Source: Isoetes taiwanensis (Eukaryota > Streptophyta > Lycopodiopsida > Isoetales > Isoetaceae). Taken from it: a stretch of DNA of 64,000 nt. The translations under genes and the position numbers were made by a program. Of the stretch, positions 53,760 to 64,000 are shown in pieces (the first letter of the stretch is position 1; each line of letters begins with the position of its first letter). The stretch is from contig JAJEKV010000059.1 in the NCBI GenBank assembly GCA_021234155.1, forward strand, positions 3,904,571 to 3,968,570. The letters run 5' to 3'. Under the pieces are notes generated by a model. That model was not told where the DNA came from. It saw nothing but the letters and a program-made list of their open reading frames with translations, and made no database searches.

Positions 53760-54799
53760 GAAAATCTGACACGTGGCAGTTTAATTACGTAATCAACATT
53801 TGGGGCCTTTTGTGTCAGTGACGTGGCCAAAAACTTTATTGCCTGCATGTAGAATGATTCAAGTTTGGCTATGGCATATTTTCCAGGCGCCGCTCTAGCG
53901 CTTGCTTCACAGTAGCTTCTATGGAGGCGCCATGGCCGTAGCTACCTATTGGCGTATTTCTTGCCGGATTTGGAGTTGCCTTGCTGGTGTTTCTTGGTGT
54001 TTCGATGTCCATCTTCAAAAGAACTATGGCTTCTTCTAGCATCTTCTCTTTCACATCGTGCTTTTTTTGGCTATGGCCAGCCTCGCCATAGTTCAATCTC
54101 AAACTCCAGTGCCGGCTCCTGTCTCTGCATCAAATAATGCCTTGTTTCCTTCTTGGAAGATGCTGTGGCTTCTATTTTGCTGCTTGTTTTCATTTCCTCT
54201 AGTTTATCCATGATTCGGTCTAGCTTGCTTCTTCTTCAGGGTATGACGTCGTGTGGATTTGTGCTTCTAACTGTGCGCTAGTTTCTTGTTGGCACATTAT
54301 TTGTTCAGGTTTGAATGCATATATTGTTTTAGAAAGGTTACTAGAAACACTGTAAACACTCAAGTTTGAATGCAAGATTGAGTGCAAAAATTTTGAGTTT
54401 GTGTAAACGTGATATTCTGAGTAAAGAATCAACTTGGCGGCGCCGCTTAAGCTCCACCAAGAGTAGAAGTTTCTTTGAACGAAACAAAAATAGGAAACCA
54501 AGAGGAAAAAAGGCCCCAACGTTTTTTACGAACTATGAATTAGTTGCACAAGGTAGTTTCTAAGAATTTCGAGGTCCAAGTGCGCTCTACATCTTTGTAC
54601 TCTTAATCACATAAGAAAAAAAACGAATCGTGCCAACTTTTTGAGGAATAAGAAATTCCATACTAGGATTTTATATGGGTCAAAGATATTTGGCCCTTTT
54701 TTTCCAGTGTGCATGTAAACATATAGCTGTGTATTTGGCAGTGGGAAAACGAGATTATGGAGGCTTTAGGTGTTCATAGGTGGAAGACAATTTTAAGAC
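53760..54799. other. 3' flank of the CYP37-like gene; no gene seen
   Basis: A GC-rich patch (AGGCGCCGCTCTAGCG, near 53884) has ORFs on both strands without recognisable content. The last part should hold the CYP37 3' UTR on the minus strand. Confidence 0.4.
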
Positions 54800-57700
54800 T
54801 CATGATGATGAATTAGAAAGGGCAATACCAGATGGAATAACAAGCTTATTCAGCCCAGACACTACCTTGGCTGATTGTATAATATCTCCTGTTTTCAACT
54901 GAGGTAAGATCTCCCTGCCATCCGTTACATATCTGTTTCATTCAAGGGCCACTCAATTGGTTATTTGCAAGAACGTTAACTTTAATGATAAGATGATCTG
55001 TAGCCTTACCCAAAGACAGAGAATTGTCCTTCATCAAATGACAGCCCACCCAATCCGGCCTGGTTAGTACCAACATGTCATGTAAGTTCATAATCAAGAT
55101 AAAAGGTATATTACAGCACATTATTAAGGAAATAACAAAAGTTAGATGTTCAGATGCAGCTTAAGTAATAATTGATAGAGTGTGGTCGAGTTCCTTACAT
55201 TGCGTCTATCATACAAATAGAAAAAAAACTGGTCGGCGGATGAATAGTCTTCTTCAGTTGAATCATGTGCCATGGCAACAGCTCCATAAACTGATAGCGG
55301 TAATATAGGAAGTTCTCCATCCTTCAATTAAACATTTGAATCACTATATGCACAACAATGATGAAGTAATATCTAAAACTGAATAGTCATCTATTACAAT
55401 GTACTTACTAAAGCATCATCAGTGTTACCTGTATGCTTAGTGTGGTTTTATATAAAGGCTGAAATTCACCAGATGGCATAATTTCCAAAGGCAGGTTTCC
55501 ATCTGACTTGCTCGCTTCGTTATCAGATAATATTGCTTGATCTGTGCCTCTCAACTTCATTCCATTATATACCCCTTCTACAACCTAAAAGCAGGGATCA
55601 ATGAAATATTTTTACATATTTGTTCATAAATGGCACATGCCTAGAGAACAATTCGAATACTTCATTCCTTAAGCAAAGAAACTCCAAAATTACTGACCTT
55701 TTCGGCAAAGTTTCCAGCAGTTATTGGAGCAGAGTAGCCATCTAAAACCACCTAAAATACATTAATTTAGTTAGTGTTATAGCAACAGTAATAAAGAGGT
55801 GTCTTTTGCCAACAAACATTCACCTTCTAGGCATTAATCTCGACATGCCCTTAAAACTGCCTTCTTACCTAACATTGATTCCTTGAACTTTGATTTAATT
55901 GATCAAGCATTTGTGTGTCCCATATTACAAAAGGTCACTCTTTCATTGTAGGTAACAGTCAACATTAGCTTCGTACTATGAAAGGCAAGTATATAAACTA
56001 ATCTACATGAACCCTGACCCAAAAGGTGTTAGACAAGGACATTTAGTGGAGTACAAATCTGGTATTGAATTTGTCTTTGAGATTCAAATATTAGAATTTA
56101 TGTCTGTACTGCAACCCGAGCATCTGGAAGCAATGTGATAGCATCAGCTGCATAGAGGATCAGGCTTCTTATTGTTGTCATTTAAGGAAAAGATTGTGTT
56201 TTCTTGTCTCTGACAAGATGCCATGGGAAGAATAACATGAGTATATAGAAATGTGAGAAGGAGAACATGGAGATGTTTATACTGCTCTAAGAGGAACATC
56301 TATTGTTCATGTTCCATCCATGCATATTCCAATCAACAAAAAGAAAGAGGGAAAAAAAGGAACAACAGAAATCCACCTGGATTGTTGCAAACTTTTGTGG
56401 TCCCTGTCCAGCAGCAACTGTAAATCCGGATCCATCACCCTTTTCTACGATAAACTCCACTACAGCCCTTCCTGTCAGCCTGCCAAACACTGAGATCCAA
56501 GCAATCAACAAGCATAAATGGATGATCAAGAGTCATAATTTTAGGGACCATACACTCAACTAATTTACAGCTAAGAGACCAAGACATCAACAAGCATACA
56601 TGCACGATCAAGAGCCATAATTTTTAGGAACCATACACTTAACTAAGCTAAGAGATCAAAACATTAACCCTCATATGTGGGATATTCAAGACAAGACAGA
56701 TGCATGCAAAATCATGCAGTGGAAGCCTTCCATGGAACCTCATGTAATCAATGGACTCTCAGGCCTGCGTCTTTGGTTTATTATCAAGAGGACACAGTTT
56801 GTTCCAGAATTTATCTTTTGGTAAAACCCAATTGACTGCTCTTGATAGATTTGGCAGTAAACATATAATCCAAAAGATGTATCAACAAGAGATTACAGTT
56901 GTATAGTCAGTTAGCATCCATACATTGGCCGAAAAGTGAACTTGTTTTATTGTCCATGAACATTACACACGACTTACATGAATCAAATACATGGTATTAT
57001 TTACTTACCTTGGATACTGTTGGTACTGTGAAGGAAGAAGGTATGGTAAACCAGGGGCCTGCACAAAAAAATAATTTCATAAACTGATATTAGTAGGATA
57101 GTTAATTTGATGTCTAGGATTTCCAAAACTTCATGATAACACGTCAGGTGGTCAGGCATTATAAGGATACACTCACCACCCGACTGATGTGGCCATAAGG
57201 ACGGGTGCACCCATAATAATACTTTAGGTTTCACCACAGTTCTTAATTATCTGATGCATAGTCATTATTTCCGTAACACAAATAATTCTGAGATTTCATG
57301 AACTTTGCATTGAGGATGCTTCCCATTTGCTTGGCATATAACCATGCAAAATGATATATCTACGAAAACGTAGTAAGCACTAAAAATGCAAGGTATGATT
57401 ATGCTTACTGAAAGGTGTATTAAAAGAAAATCAAATTTGATATGGAAAAAAAAAAACATAAGACCTGTAAGAGTTCTAGCTGTGATAATGTATCCAATGA
57501 AGATGCAAGCTTCACTGAAACTTTATCTGGGTCCTTCTGTGATATAGTATCCAGTAAACCTAGCAGTCCCCCCTGCAAAATAATAGCAGTTTTCTTACAC
57601 ACCAATGAGTGAGCTTGGCAAGAAAATGGGCTTCTGTCATCCTTAGAACAGACAAAAGTTTTTGGAGTAATCTTCAAAATGCACCCAAATGACCACAAAC

Positions 57701-59832
57701 TAATTGCTAAGATTATGCTTTTAGATTTGCAATTTGCACATGCACCCAACAATGATGGAGAAATTAATGAGATAGCATCTGTAATGCATGTAGTTGACAG
57801 GTTTAAGATATTACAAGCCTAACGACAAAAACATCTGCTATGAATAGATATGTAGTAAAAAACTGCAATGACTACTCACTTTTCCATTAACCAAGTCGTT
57901 GTAAAGCTGAAGGCCCCTGTCCCTTTGATCTTCAGGTATAGACATTATAATTGCATCTTTTCCATCATTTGCTAGCTGCAAGCAAACTTTCCTAAATTGT
58001 TAGCTGCTGAGAAGGAATTATTTTGAAAACACCCATTTTATTGTAGTTAACAATTTTCAGGTTTATAGCTTACAAGCAAAGAGGATAGCTAGAGCTGTTT
58101 CTACTACAAGGGGGAGGTCCATATATACGTATAAGCCAAAGCATATATAGAGCATATATATTTTTTCTGACAGGGTGTAACTTGAGCAGGCATAGAAGTT
58201 GAAGAGTTCTTGCTAATGTATATGATCATTCCTTATGCTAGCTCTCATCAGCTCGATAGACAGATGCTACTTCCGTCCACTATTACTGCACTCTACCTCA
58301 TCTTGTAGATTGCAATTTTCGACCTTGGTATTCAGTATATTCCGAACATACCTTTTCTCAAGCAGGCATATCATCATTCTGTCATCATCCAGCTCGGCAT
58401 AAAGGAAATAAACATAATAAATAGAACAGATAGAAACAAGATGCTTCTTTTATCACAGCAAGTGCCGCCTCAAGTCCCAGCTAGCTGTATTGATGTTATC
58501 TATAACTGAACATGCAAATGTTCAGACAAATGCACCCTGTTTTTCCCTTTTTGAACATTCATGCTCTCTCACCCAGATTTTAAGCCCTGAGGAATGGCAT
58601 CTCCATACCTAAGCCAAGTGTACCTGGACCTTGCATTATATACTATTATCATGCTAGGCATTTCGTGAAAGACCACAATATTTAGCACTAGCCCAAAAGT
58701 TTTAGAAGATAAATTAGCAGTTTAGGACTCTCAGGAAAGAATGATATCATTGTAAAAGAGCTACTGTGATGAATGAAGCTGTTTAAACTGGCTGATTAAT
58801 TGGACTCAAATTTCTTTGTTACAAATAGTGATGCTAAGCTTGGCTAGGACTGATGAGCCGTATTCCTCAAGGTACGAGATTAAGAGCTCAATTAAGTTCC
58901 CTTCGTTGCATCAAGTATACATGAGATAGCAAATGGAAGTAGTTTTCAACCTTCAAAGCCTTCTTCACGTTGGACTCCATTGTGTTATATGGTTTTCGTT
59001 GTGGAATCCTTAGAAGGTAGAGAATTTCCTCCAATGACTCCTGTGAGGTAATAAGACCATTTGCATCATAAATTTGTAACTATTGCTCGGATATCTTAAA
59101 TTGAAAATGACTTGAATACAAGTTCAAGTGTAGCAAAACTAGTCCCCATATGCAGATGCAATTGCTTCATCAATGATAATGCAATCTAAAGATCATGCAG
59201 GAATTGTTATACGGACGGCTGCGGCCTCCTTATAAGAAGTAACCTGCATTTGTTTTGTTGCTGAATTAACTGCAGGTATTGCCCTCCGCAGGGCAACATC
59301 TGGGTTTCGTGGAATTTGCGCATTTGGAGAATATAAAACCGCATCTGCTGCTTGAATGCCCCAGCTCCACTCTGAGACAGGTACACTTAACTGTGTAACA
59401 GCAAAGAATGCTACAAAAATGTGTCGTATAGCAGGAACTTTACACATGCTGAATAATCGAAAACGGTCAGCCTGCAAATCAGGCAAGCCCGATAAATTAT
59501 TATGAATAATGTAAAAGAAGAAAAAGGTGCAACTTATGGAAGAAATTTTAGTGAAAATGGCCACAATGCAGATCAGACGAGTCTGCTGAGATGAGTATTT
59601 GTGGACCAAACATGGGCTGACATAATTATACATGAAGACATAAAATTGAACTGATAATTGCCCAGCAAGAACTTGCCTCGCCATTGGCATTACATGCAAT
59701 GTATAATTTCTTGCTTAGCCGAGTTCGTTGTGGCAGAATTATGGGTATTCCGAGCTCAAACACCAGGCCTTGATGCCTGTGGCCAAATCGCCTATTGAAT
59801 GAAGTTGAAGGAGCGATAGCCGATAAGTGCAT
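54800..59832 (-). CDS. CYP37: CYP37-like thylakoid-lumen cyclophilin, 12 exons, 448 aa
   Basis: Exons: 59832-59677, 59471-59244, 59040-58951, 57975-57880, 57572-57465, 57058-57009, 56479-56377, 55751-55698, 55584-55429, 55321-55199, 55059-55010, 54932-54800. They sum to 1347 nt in one frame; all junctions keep phase. The start is the first ATG in frame. A basic N-terminus (chloroplast transit) precedes a hydrophobic lumen-targeting segment ending in GIQAADA before VLYSPNAQIPRNPDVALRRA, a CYP37 hallmark. A helical N-terminal half (KPYNTMESNVKKALK, KDPDKVSVKLASSLDTL) leads into a cyclophilin-like domain (VVLDGYSAPITAGNFAEK, LPLSVYGAVAMAHDSTEE, QFFFYLYDRRN). The usual FHR catalytic motif is absent, so isomerase activity is doubtful. 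Intron 1 is GC-AG. The gene looks intact. Confidence 0.93.
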
Positions 59833-60302
59833 CTTGGCCAAGAAACCGAAATGAGGATAACATGTATCTAAAGTCCTTCAGCTATGATTGCTATTCTATG
59901 GATCGTCAGATCAGCATATTCTTTGCAGACTAGCTTACACTAAAGTGAAAGGGCAAAAGCAAAGATAGTCTAGAGGCGTGAAAATGCACAACTCCTCATT
60001 AACTACCGTCTTAATTTAGTTTGGCCATCATGCCTAAAGTATCTTCTTTTGGAACCAAAATAGCTGAATACAAATGGTAAAAAATTAGCTCGATTACAAA
60101 TGGTAAAAAGTGCATACTAAAACAAGGTAACGTCACGTGAGGGGATGCCTTCTAGAAGCTATTGGAGGTTGGCAGGTATGGATGCATTAGAGATGCAGGA
60201 TTGTTTGTTAGGCAGCAAGATGTTGATTAAGTAGGTTTCCCAATGAAAGGTTTGGCCATTTGTTGGAAAATGTTTTGGCTGTTTAATTTTTGGGCCGTGT
60301 GA
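59833..60302. other. 5' flank of the CYP37-like gene; no gene seen
   Basis: Upstream of the CYP37 start on the minus strand. There is a duplicated TACAAATGGTAAAAA(A/G)T(T/G) motif near 60069 and 60094. No clear TATA box was identified. Confidence 0.4.
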
Positions 60303-60846
60303 TTGGGAGGATTTGGCGATGCCTGGCAGCAACTTGCCGATGCTGTTGGGCTCAAGGAGGCTAGAACCATCCATTTTCTTGTTTGTTTGTTGTTCTGGGT
60401 GAGCGCCATGCCGAGCAGCCAAGGGTTTGTGAAGGCCAACACAGGTATGTTTCAGAGTGTTTCTATGCTGAAGAGAGTTGCTAGGACTGTTAATTCGGGC
60501 AGGCATCTCTCACCAAAGAGAACTGAATATAATTTGGTTGTTCTTGCTGATGCTTGCAATGCTTGTGCGCCAACGAGGAAGAGGGCAGGCCAAGAACGGA
60601 CAGTGGGATTGTAATCCGAGAGCAGAATGACAGGGATGAGCAAAAGAAGAAGAGGCAGTTTGAGGGGGATGAGCAAAAGAATAAGAGGCAGTTTGAGAGG
60701 GATGAGAAGAAGAAATTTAAACAGACAGAGAGAGAGAAAAAGGAAGGAAGAGCGAGAGAGATTGAAGAAAGAGAGAGAAGAGAAGAAATGTATGGAGAAA
60801 AAAGAGAAGGAGATGAGGAAGAGCATGTAGAGGGAGGCGAAAACTA
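60303..60846 (+). other. Unassigned ORFs with a Lys/Glu/Arg-rich repeat
   Basis: 60303-60614 encodes 103 aa with a hydrophobic stretch (HFLVCLLFWVSAMPSSQGF) that resembles a signal peptide or membrane segment. The next frame (60554-60847) has two and a half 33-36-bp direct repeats (GATGAGCAAAAGAA) giving DEQKKKRQFEG-type repeats, followed by a highly charged helix. The two frames overlap and could be one frameshifted protein. No family is recognised. Confidence 0.3.
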
Positions 60847-61800
60847 ACGTGCTAGACGTGAGTATGGCAGTGACTATTAGTGACTCTGATATAGTGGAAG
60901 ATCATTACATAAGAGTGTGCAGGTTCTTGGACTCAGATTGCTTGGCAGGTATGGTGGTAGTAGAGCGGGGTCTCAAGCAAGCTCTAGATTAGACGAATCA
61001 CCGTCCACCTGGTGGAGTGATTATGTGTAAAGCATTGAAAGAACGCGCTTACACTATTTTGAGGGAATGCTCGAATACTATTTAAAGGACGTGGGCAAAC
61101 TGCATTACAAGAATGACATGAAAGAAGCAACCGCTGAGCAGCTTGAGCGTGGGAAGAATCTGTATGCATTGTAAGGTGTGGGTGAGATCAAACACTGTGT
61201 AGTTTTGAATAATAGGAACTTGCTCAGTCGTGGGAGCCATTTTATATTGTATTAGGGGAGATGGAAAAAAACTCCCAGTCTGTGCTACACAATTGCACGG
61301 ATGTTGTGAACTGGGAAATTCATTTTATCTAGTGCCTGTGTCCTCCTTTGAAATTCTGCTAGAACTAGTTACTACATAGTAGAGGTTGCATAGAGGCTTA
61401 CTTTAGATCCAAGCCATGCTTCTATCAGGGACGTCCTCTGCGTCATTTATGGGTTGCTTCCTGGGGAAGAGCCAATAGAGAAAGTGGGCAAAAGGCGGCA
61501 CAAGTTTTGAGACGATGCTCTGGTCTGGCATGCGAGGAGCTAGATAGGCTTGATGCAATGCTGGAAGAGGATGAAAATGACAGCGTTGACAATGATGATG
61601 CAGTTGACATCGTGGATTACCCCGTTGATGAGGAGTATCATGAGGAGGTACCCACTTTTGTTCCTCCCATAGATGGCAGCCAAACTAGCTTCCAAGCTTA
61701 TATTCCTTTAGATATGCAAGACTGTAGTTTTAAGGGGGTTTTAATATTGGTTGGTATGAATTCTTAAATTGTTTGTTGTTGCTGATATTTAGTTTTGAAT
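60847..61800 (+). pseudogene. Unassigned broken coding region
   Basis: Open patches in shifting frames: EDHYIRVCRFLDSDCLAGMV near 60900, YYLKDVGKLHYKNDMKEATA near 61080, LCVIYGLLPGEEPIEKVGKR near 61440, and a clean 86-aa frame at 61507-61767 with an acidic run (EEDENDSVDNDDAVDIVDYP). They probably belong to one decayed protein that continues from the Lys/Glu-rich region. I do not recognise it; it is likely transposon-related because of its neighbours. Confidence 0.3.
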
Positions 61801-62104
61801 GGTTTTTTGCTCCATTTCGGTAGCCTTAACCTCTTGAACTTATTTAATAATAAATTTAATTCAATGAACCATAATTCATCGACCTCTCAACATTCATATA
61901 TACATGACGGCCTAGGTTTAATATTTTAACTAGGTCATTAATTGTTTTAGTGTGCATTGAGGGACATATATAGATTGTCCCTTAACACTAGAGTTGTCAG
62001 GCGATGGACCAAAAATGGTGCATTTGCACTGTTCACTTTAAAATTCATATAAAATCAATGGCTCAAAATTCAATAAAACCCTTCCTAAAAATTCATATAT
62101 GGCA

Positions 62105-64000
62105 GTCATAAAAAAGAAATGGGCAGAAAAAGGAAACATGAGAGCACAAGGGCAAGTAGGATTCAGGCCGGAACACACAACCACCGACCACCTAGTAACT
62201 CTTCAGATATTAATAGAACAGAACAAGGCACAGGGAAGGAAGATCATCTGTTGCTTTGTAGATTTCAGGAAAGCATTCGACACAGTCCCAAGGGAGAAGC
62301 TATTACCATGGAATAATTTAAGGGCTAAACTTAGCTATTTAGCGATTTTTTAGAACATTTTCAAAATAAATTGGCTAAAGTAAATGAAAAAAATGGGGAA
62401 AAAATAATAATTTTAGCTTAACTTTTTTTGGGACTGCACCAACCCTGGAGCTCTTTAGCCAAACGTTAGAAAGTAAGAGAGTGAAATTTTGTATTGTTTA
62501 GCTAAACCATAGAAACTTTTAGGGAAAATTGTAAAACTACCCTTATATTTTCCTATAATTATTAAATTATCCCTGTATTTACAAAAATTATCAAAATACC
62601 CTTCTTTCTTTCTGTAGCAACGACTCTTCCTTTCGCGCCAGAGTATCATCATCCCAGAATCAAATTGTGATGTTTTGGCAAAGCAAGATCCCGATGACCA
62701 GAAAGTGTAAAGACGAGCATTGCAGGCAGCTTCTTTTGTAATTGTAGATAGCAAGGAGTATGCTAAGTGTAATTGTAGATACGCAGGCCCAGCAATCCGT
62801 TCTTGTTTGTTCAGTAATCCTGTATGGTTTAAAGAAGAAGAACTTATGGAACTGAAGGATACTGCCCTTTTCGAAGCCACAAAGATGTAGGCAGCTTCTT
62901 TTGTAATTATAGACCGTGCTTGCATTGAACTGAGATCCATCGGACTGAGTACACTTAAAGTCTGCCGCTTGACATCCATGCTTGCAGCGCTTGACTAAGG
63001 CACATCGCAGAGCAAAGGCCATGTCCAGCCAGATTCAAGCCTGGGATTTTTCATCTATTTCATTTGGAGTGATGCATTCCAAAAAATTTCATCAGTCTAT
63101 GTGTATGTTTTATTTGGGCAGATGCATTCGAAAAGTTTGAACGGATTATGGAGCTCTGTAGGATGAAGCCTACTTGCCTTAAAACAGGAGACCATGCAAA
63201 GCATCAATATCTTGGATTGAAGCCGAAGCCTTACTGTTAAAGATTGCATCATTCAAGACGAAGCCGAATCCGTGCCAGCTGCGATGATATTTTTGGGGTT
63301 TTAGTGTCGTATCCAATACAAGGGCATTCTAACAAATTCAGAAAATACAAGGGCATTATAAGAATTTTGAAGAAAAAGAAGGGCATTTTTAGAATTTTCC
63401 CAAACTTTTAGAATGAATTTCGGGCTAGTTTAGCTAACATCATTGTAGTTTATATGAAATATATTATTAGTAATTTAGTTTCTAGCATTATGAATTAATT
63501 TGAGTCCTAGACTTTGCTAGTTAGCATTCTTTTAAATGTTTCACAAGGAAAATGACTAAAATAAGTGGAATATATTTAAAAAAGGTATCGTAATTTGCCT
63601 TAATATTTTCTGTTGGCCACACCATAGAAATTTTTGGGATGATGTTTGGGTTAGTTTAGCTAAACACTAGAAAGTATGAGAGGAAAAATATGTACAGTTT
63701 AGCTAAACTACAGAAAGTTTTGGGATTAATATCGAGCAAGTTTAGCTAAAGTCATTCTGGCTAATAAGAAATATGCGATTAGTAATTTATTCCCTGGCTA
63801 TTACAAAGACTGATGGACATGCAAGCTCCGATAAATATGGTAGGGTCGATTGCAAGACTATACCATAGGGTATATGCTAAAATAGAGCAAGAAGAACAGC
63901 CAATAAACTGTGACACAGGCATAAAACAGGGTTGCCCGTTATCCCCATCCCTGTTTGGAATATACATAGATGCTTTGCAGGGATATATAGCAGAACAGCA
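62105..64000 (+). mobile_element. LINE RT fragment split by a hAT-like element, runs off the window
   Basis: 62105-62306 encodes LINE RT motifs (GQVGFRPEHTTTDHLVTLQ, ICCFVDFRKAFDTVPREKL). 63805-64000 continues in the same frame with the next RT blocks (GSIARLYHRVYAKIE, TGIKQGCPLSPSLFGIYIDA). The reading is in phase when the insertion and one copy of its duplication are discounted. The left end is truncated near 62105 and the right end lies beyond the window. The catalytic box is not in view. Confidence 0.8.
62307..63796. mobile_element. Non-autonomous hAT-like element, 1490 bp, TSD GCTATTAC
   Basis: Flanked by GCTATTAC at 62299-62306 and 63797-63804, an 8-bp duplication as for hAT transposons. 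The ends are CATGGAATAATTTA on the left; the reverse complement of the right end reads CAGGGAATAAATTA. These are short imperfect TIRs of the CA.GG type. Subterminal TTTAGCTAAAC-like motifs recur on both sides (62320-62520, 63425-63760). It has no transposase frame. Inside are two copies of GGCAGCTTCTTTTGTAATT (62727, 62891). Confidence 0.85.

Noticed and set aside
1-64000. tRNA, rRNA or organelle-derived segments
   Set aside because: No cloverleaf with conserved box A/box B or rRNA-like stretch was recognised while reading. A dedicated scan could still find one.
1-64000. A co-operating multi-gene system (defence, biosynthetic or otherwise)
   Set aside because: The only intact host genes are an F-box gene and a CYP37-like gene 27 kb apart. 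All other coding regions are mobile-element parts or isolated fragments.

Overview
This window looks like nuclear DNA of a seed plant, most likely a gymnosperm or another large-genome lineage. It has only a few host genes, one of them with 12 exons and plant-type GT-AG/GC-AG introns. These sit in a deep layer of decayed, nested retroelements: Ty3/gypsy of Tat and chromovirus type, LINEs, solo LTRs and a TRIM. A Helitron and a hAT element are also present. Nothing suggests a bacterial, organellar or viral genome. The gymnosperm assignment is inferred from repeat style only.

Layout. 1-6017: a broken plus-strand Tat-like gypsy element (RNase H-like, RT, RNase H, integrase), then a 3' region with a 70-bp minisatellite and a probable LTR. 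6018-12766: a minus-strand chromovirus (3' LTR, PPT, chromodomain, integrase, RNase H, RT, protease, part of gag). Its RT is interrupted by a fold-back element (9598-11211) that itself carries an LTR. 12950-17340: a plus-strand transposase-like gene in two halves, split by an LTR-like insertion. 17732-18458: a two-exon hypothetical gene on the minus strand. 18571-18865: an array of GGAATATTCC palindromes. 19632-19928: a small ORF. 20448-23590: exon-like minus-strand pieces of an unidentified gene around a G-rich GGT tract. 23965-25082: a second LTR of the chromovirus family.

26370-27503 is an intact, intronless F-box gene. 28.1-34.2 kb holds a PPR-like relic, tandem duplications and LINE 3' ends in both orientations. 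34241-39320 is a 5.08-kb Helitron with textbook termini, carrying exon-like segments and inserted into a repetitive host sequence. 40935-48416 is a second Tat-like element (minus strand) with both LTRs; its 3' LTR is joined to an inverted LTR fragment. 48.8-51.6 kb is a 5'-truncated LINE. 51940-53602 is a solo LTR with a perfect TSD, holding a complete TRIM with its own TSD and an initiator-Met-type PBS.

54800-59832 (minus strand) is the best host gene: a complete 12-exon gene for a CYP37-like thylakoid-lumen cyclophilin. 60.3-61.8 kb has unidentified charged ORFs. 62.1-64.0 kb is a LINE RT split by a 1.49-kb hAT-like element with an 8-bp TSD.

The two intact host genes (F-box, CYP37-like) have no evident functional link. 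The rest is an insertion history in which several nesting steps can be resolved to the base by target-site duplications. I found no gene cluster that acts as a system. The most unusual items are the Helitron with its cargo, the RNase H-RT-RNase H domain order in two Tat-like elements, and the palindromic LTR junction.
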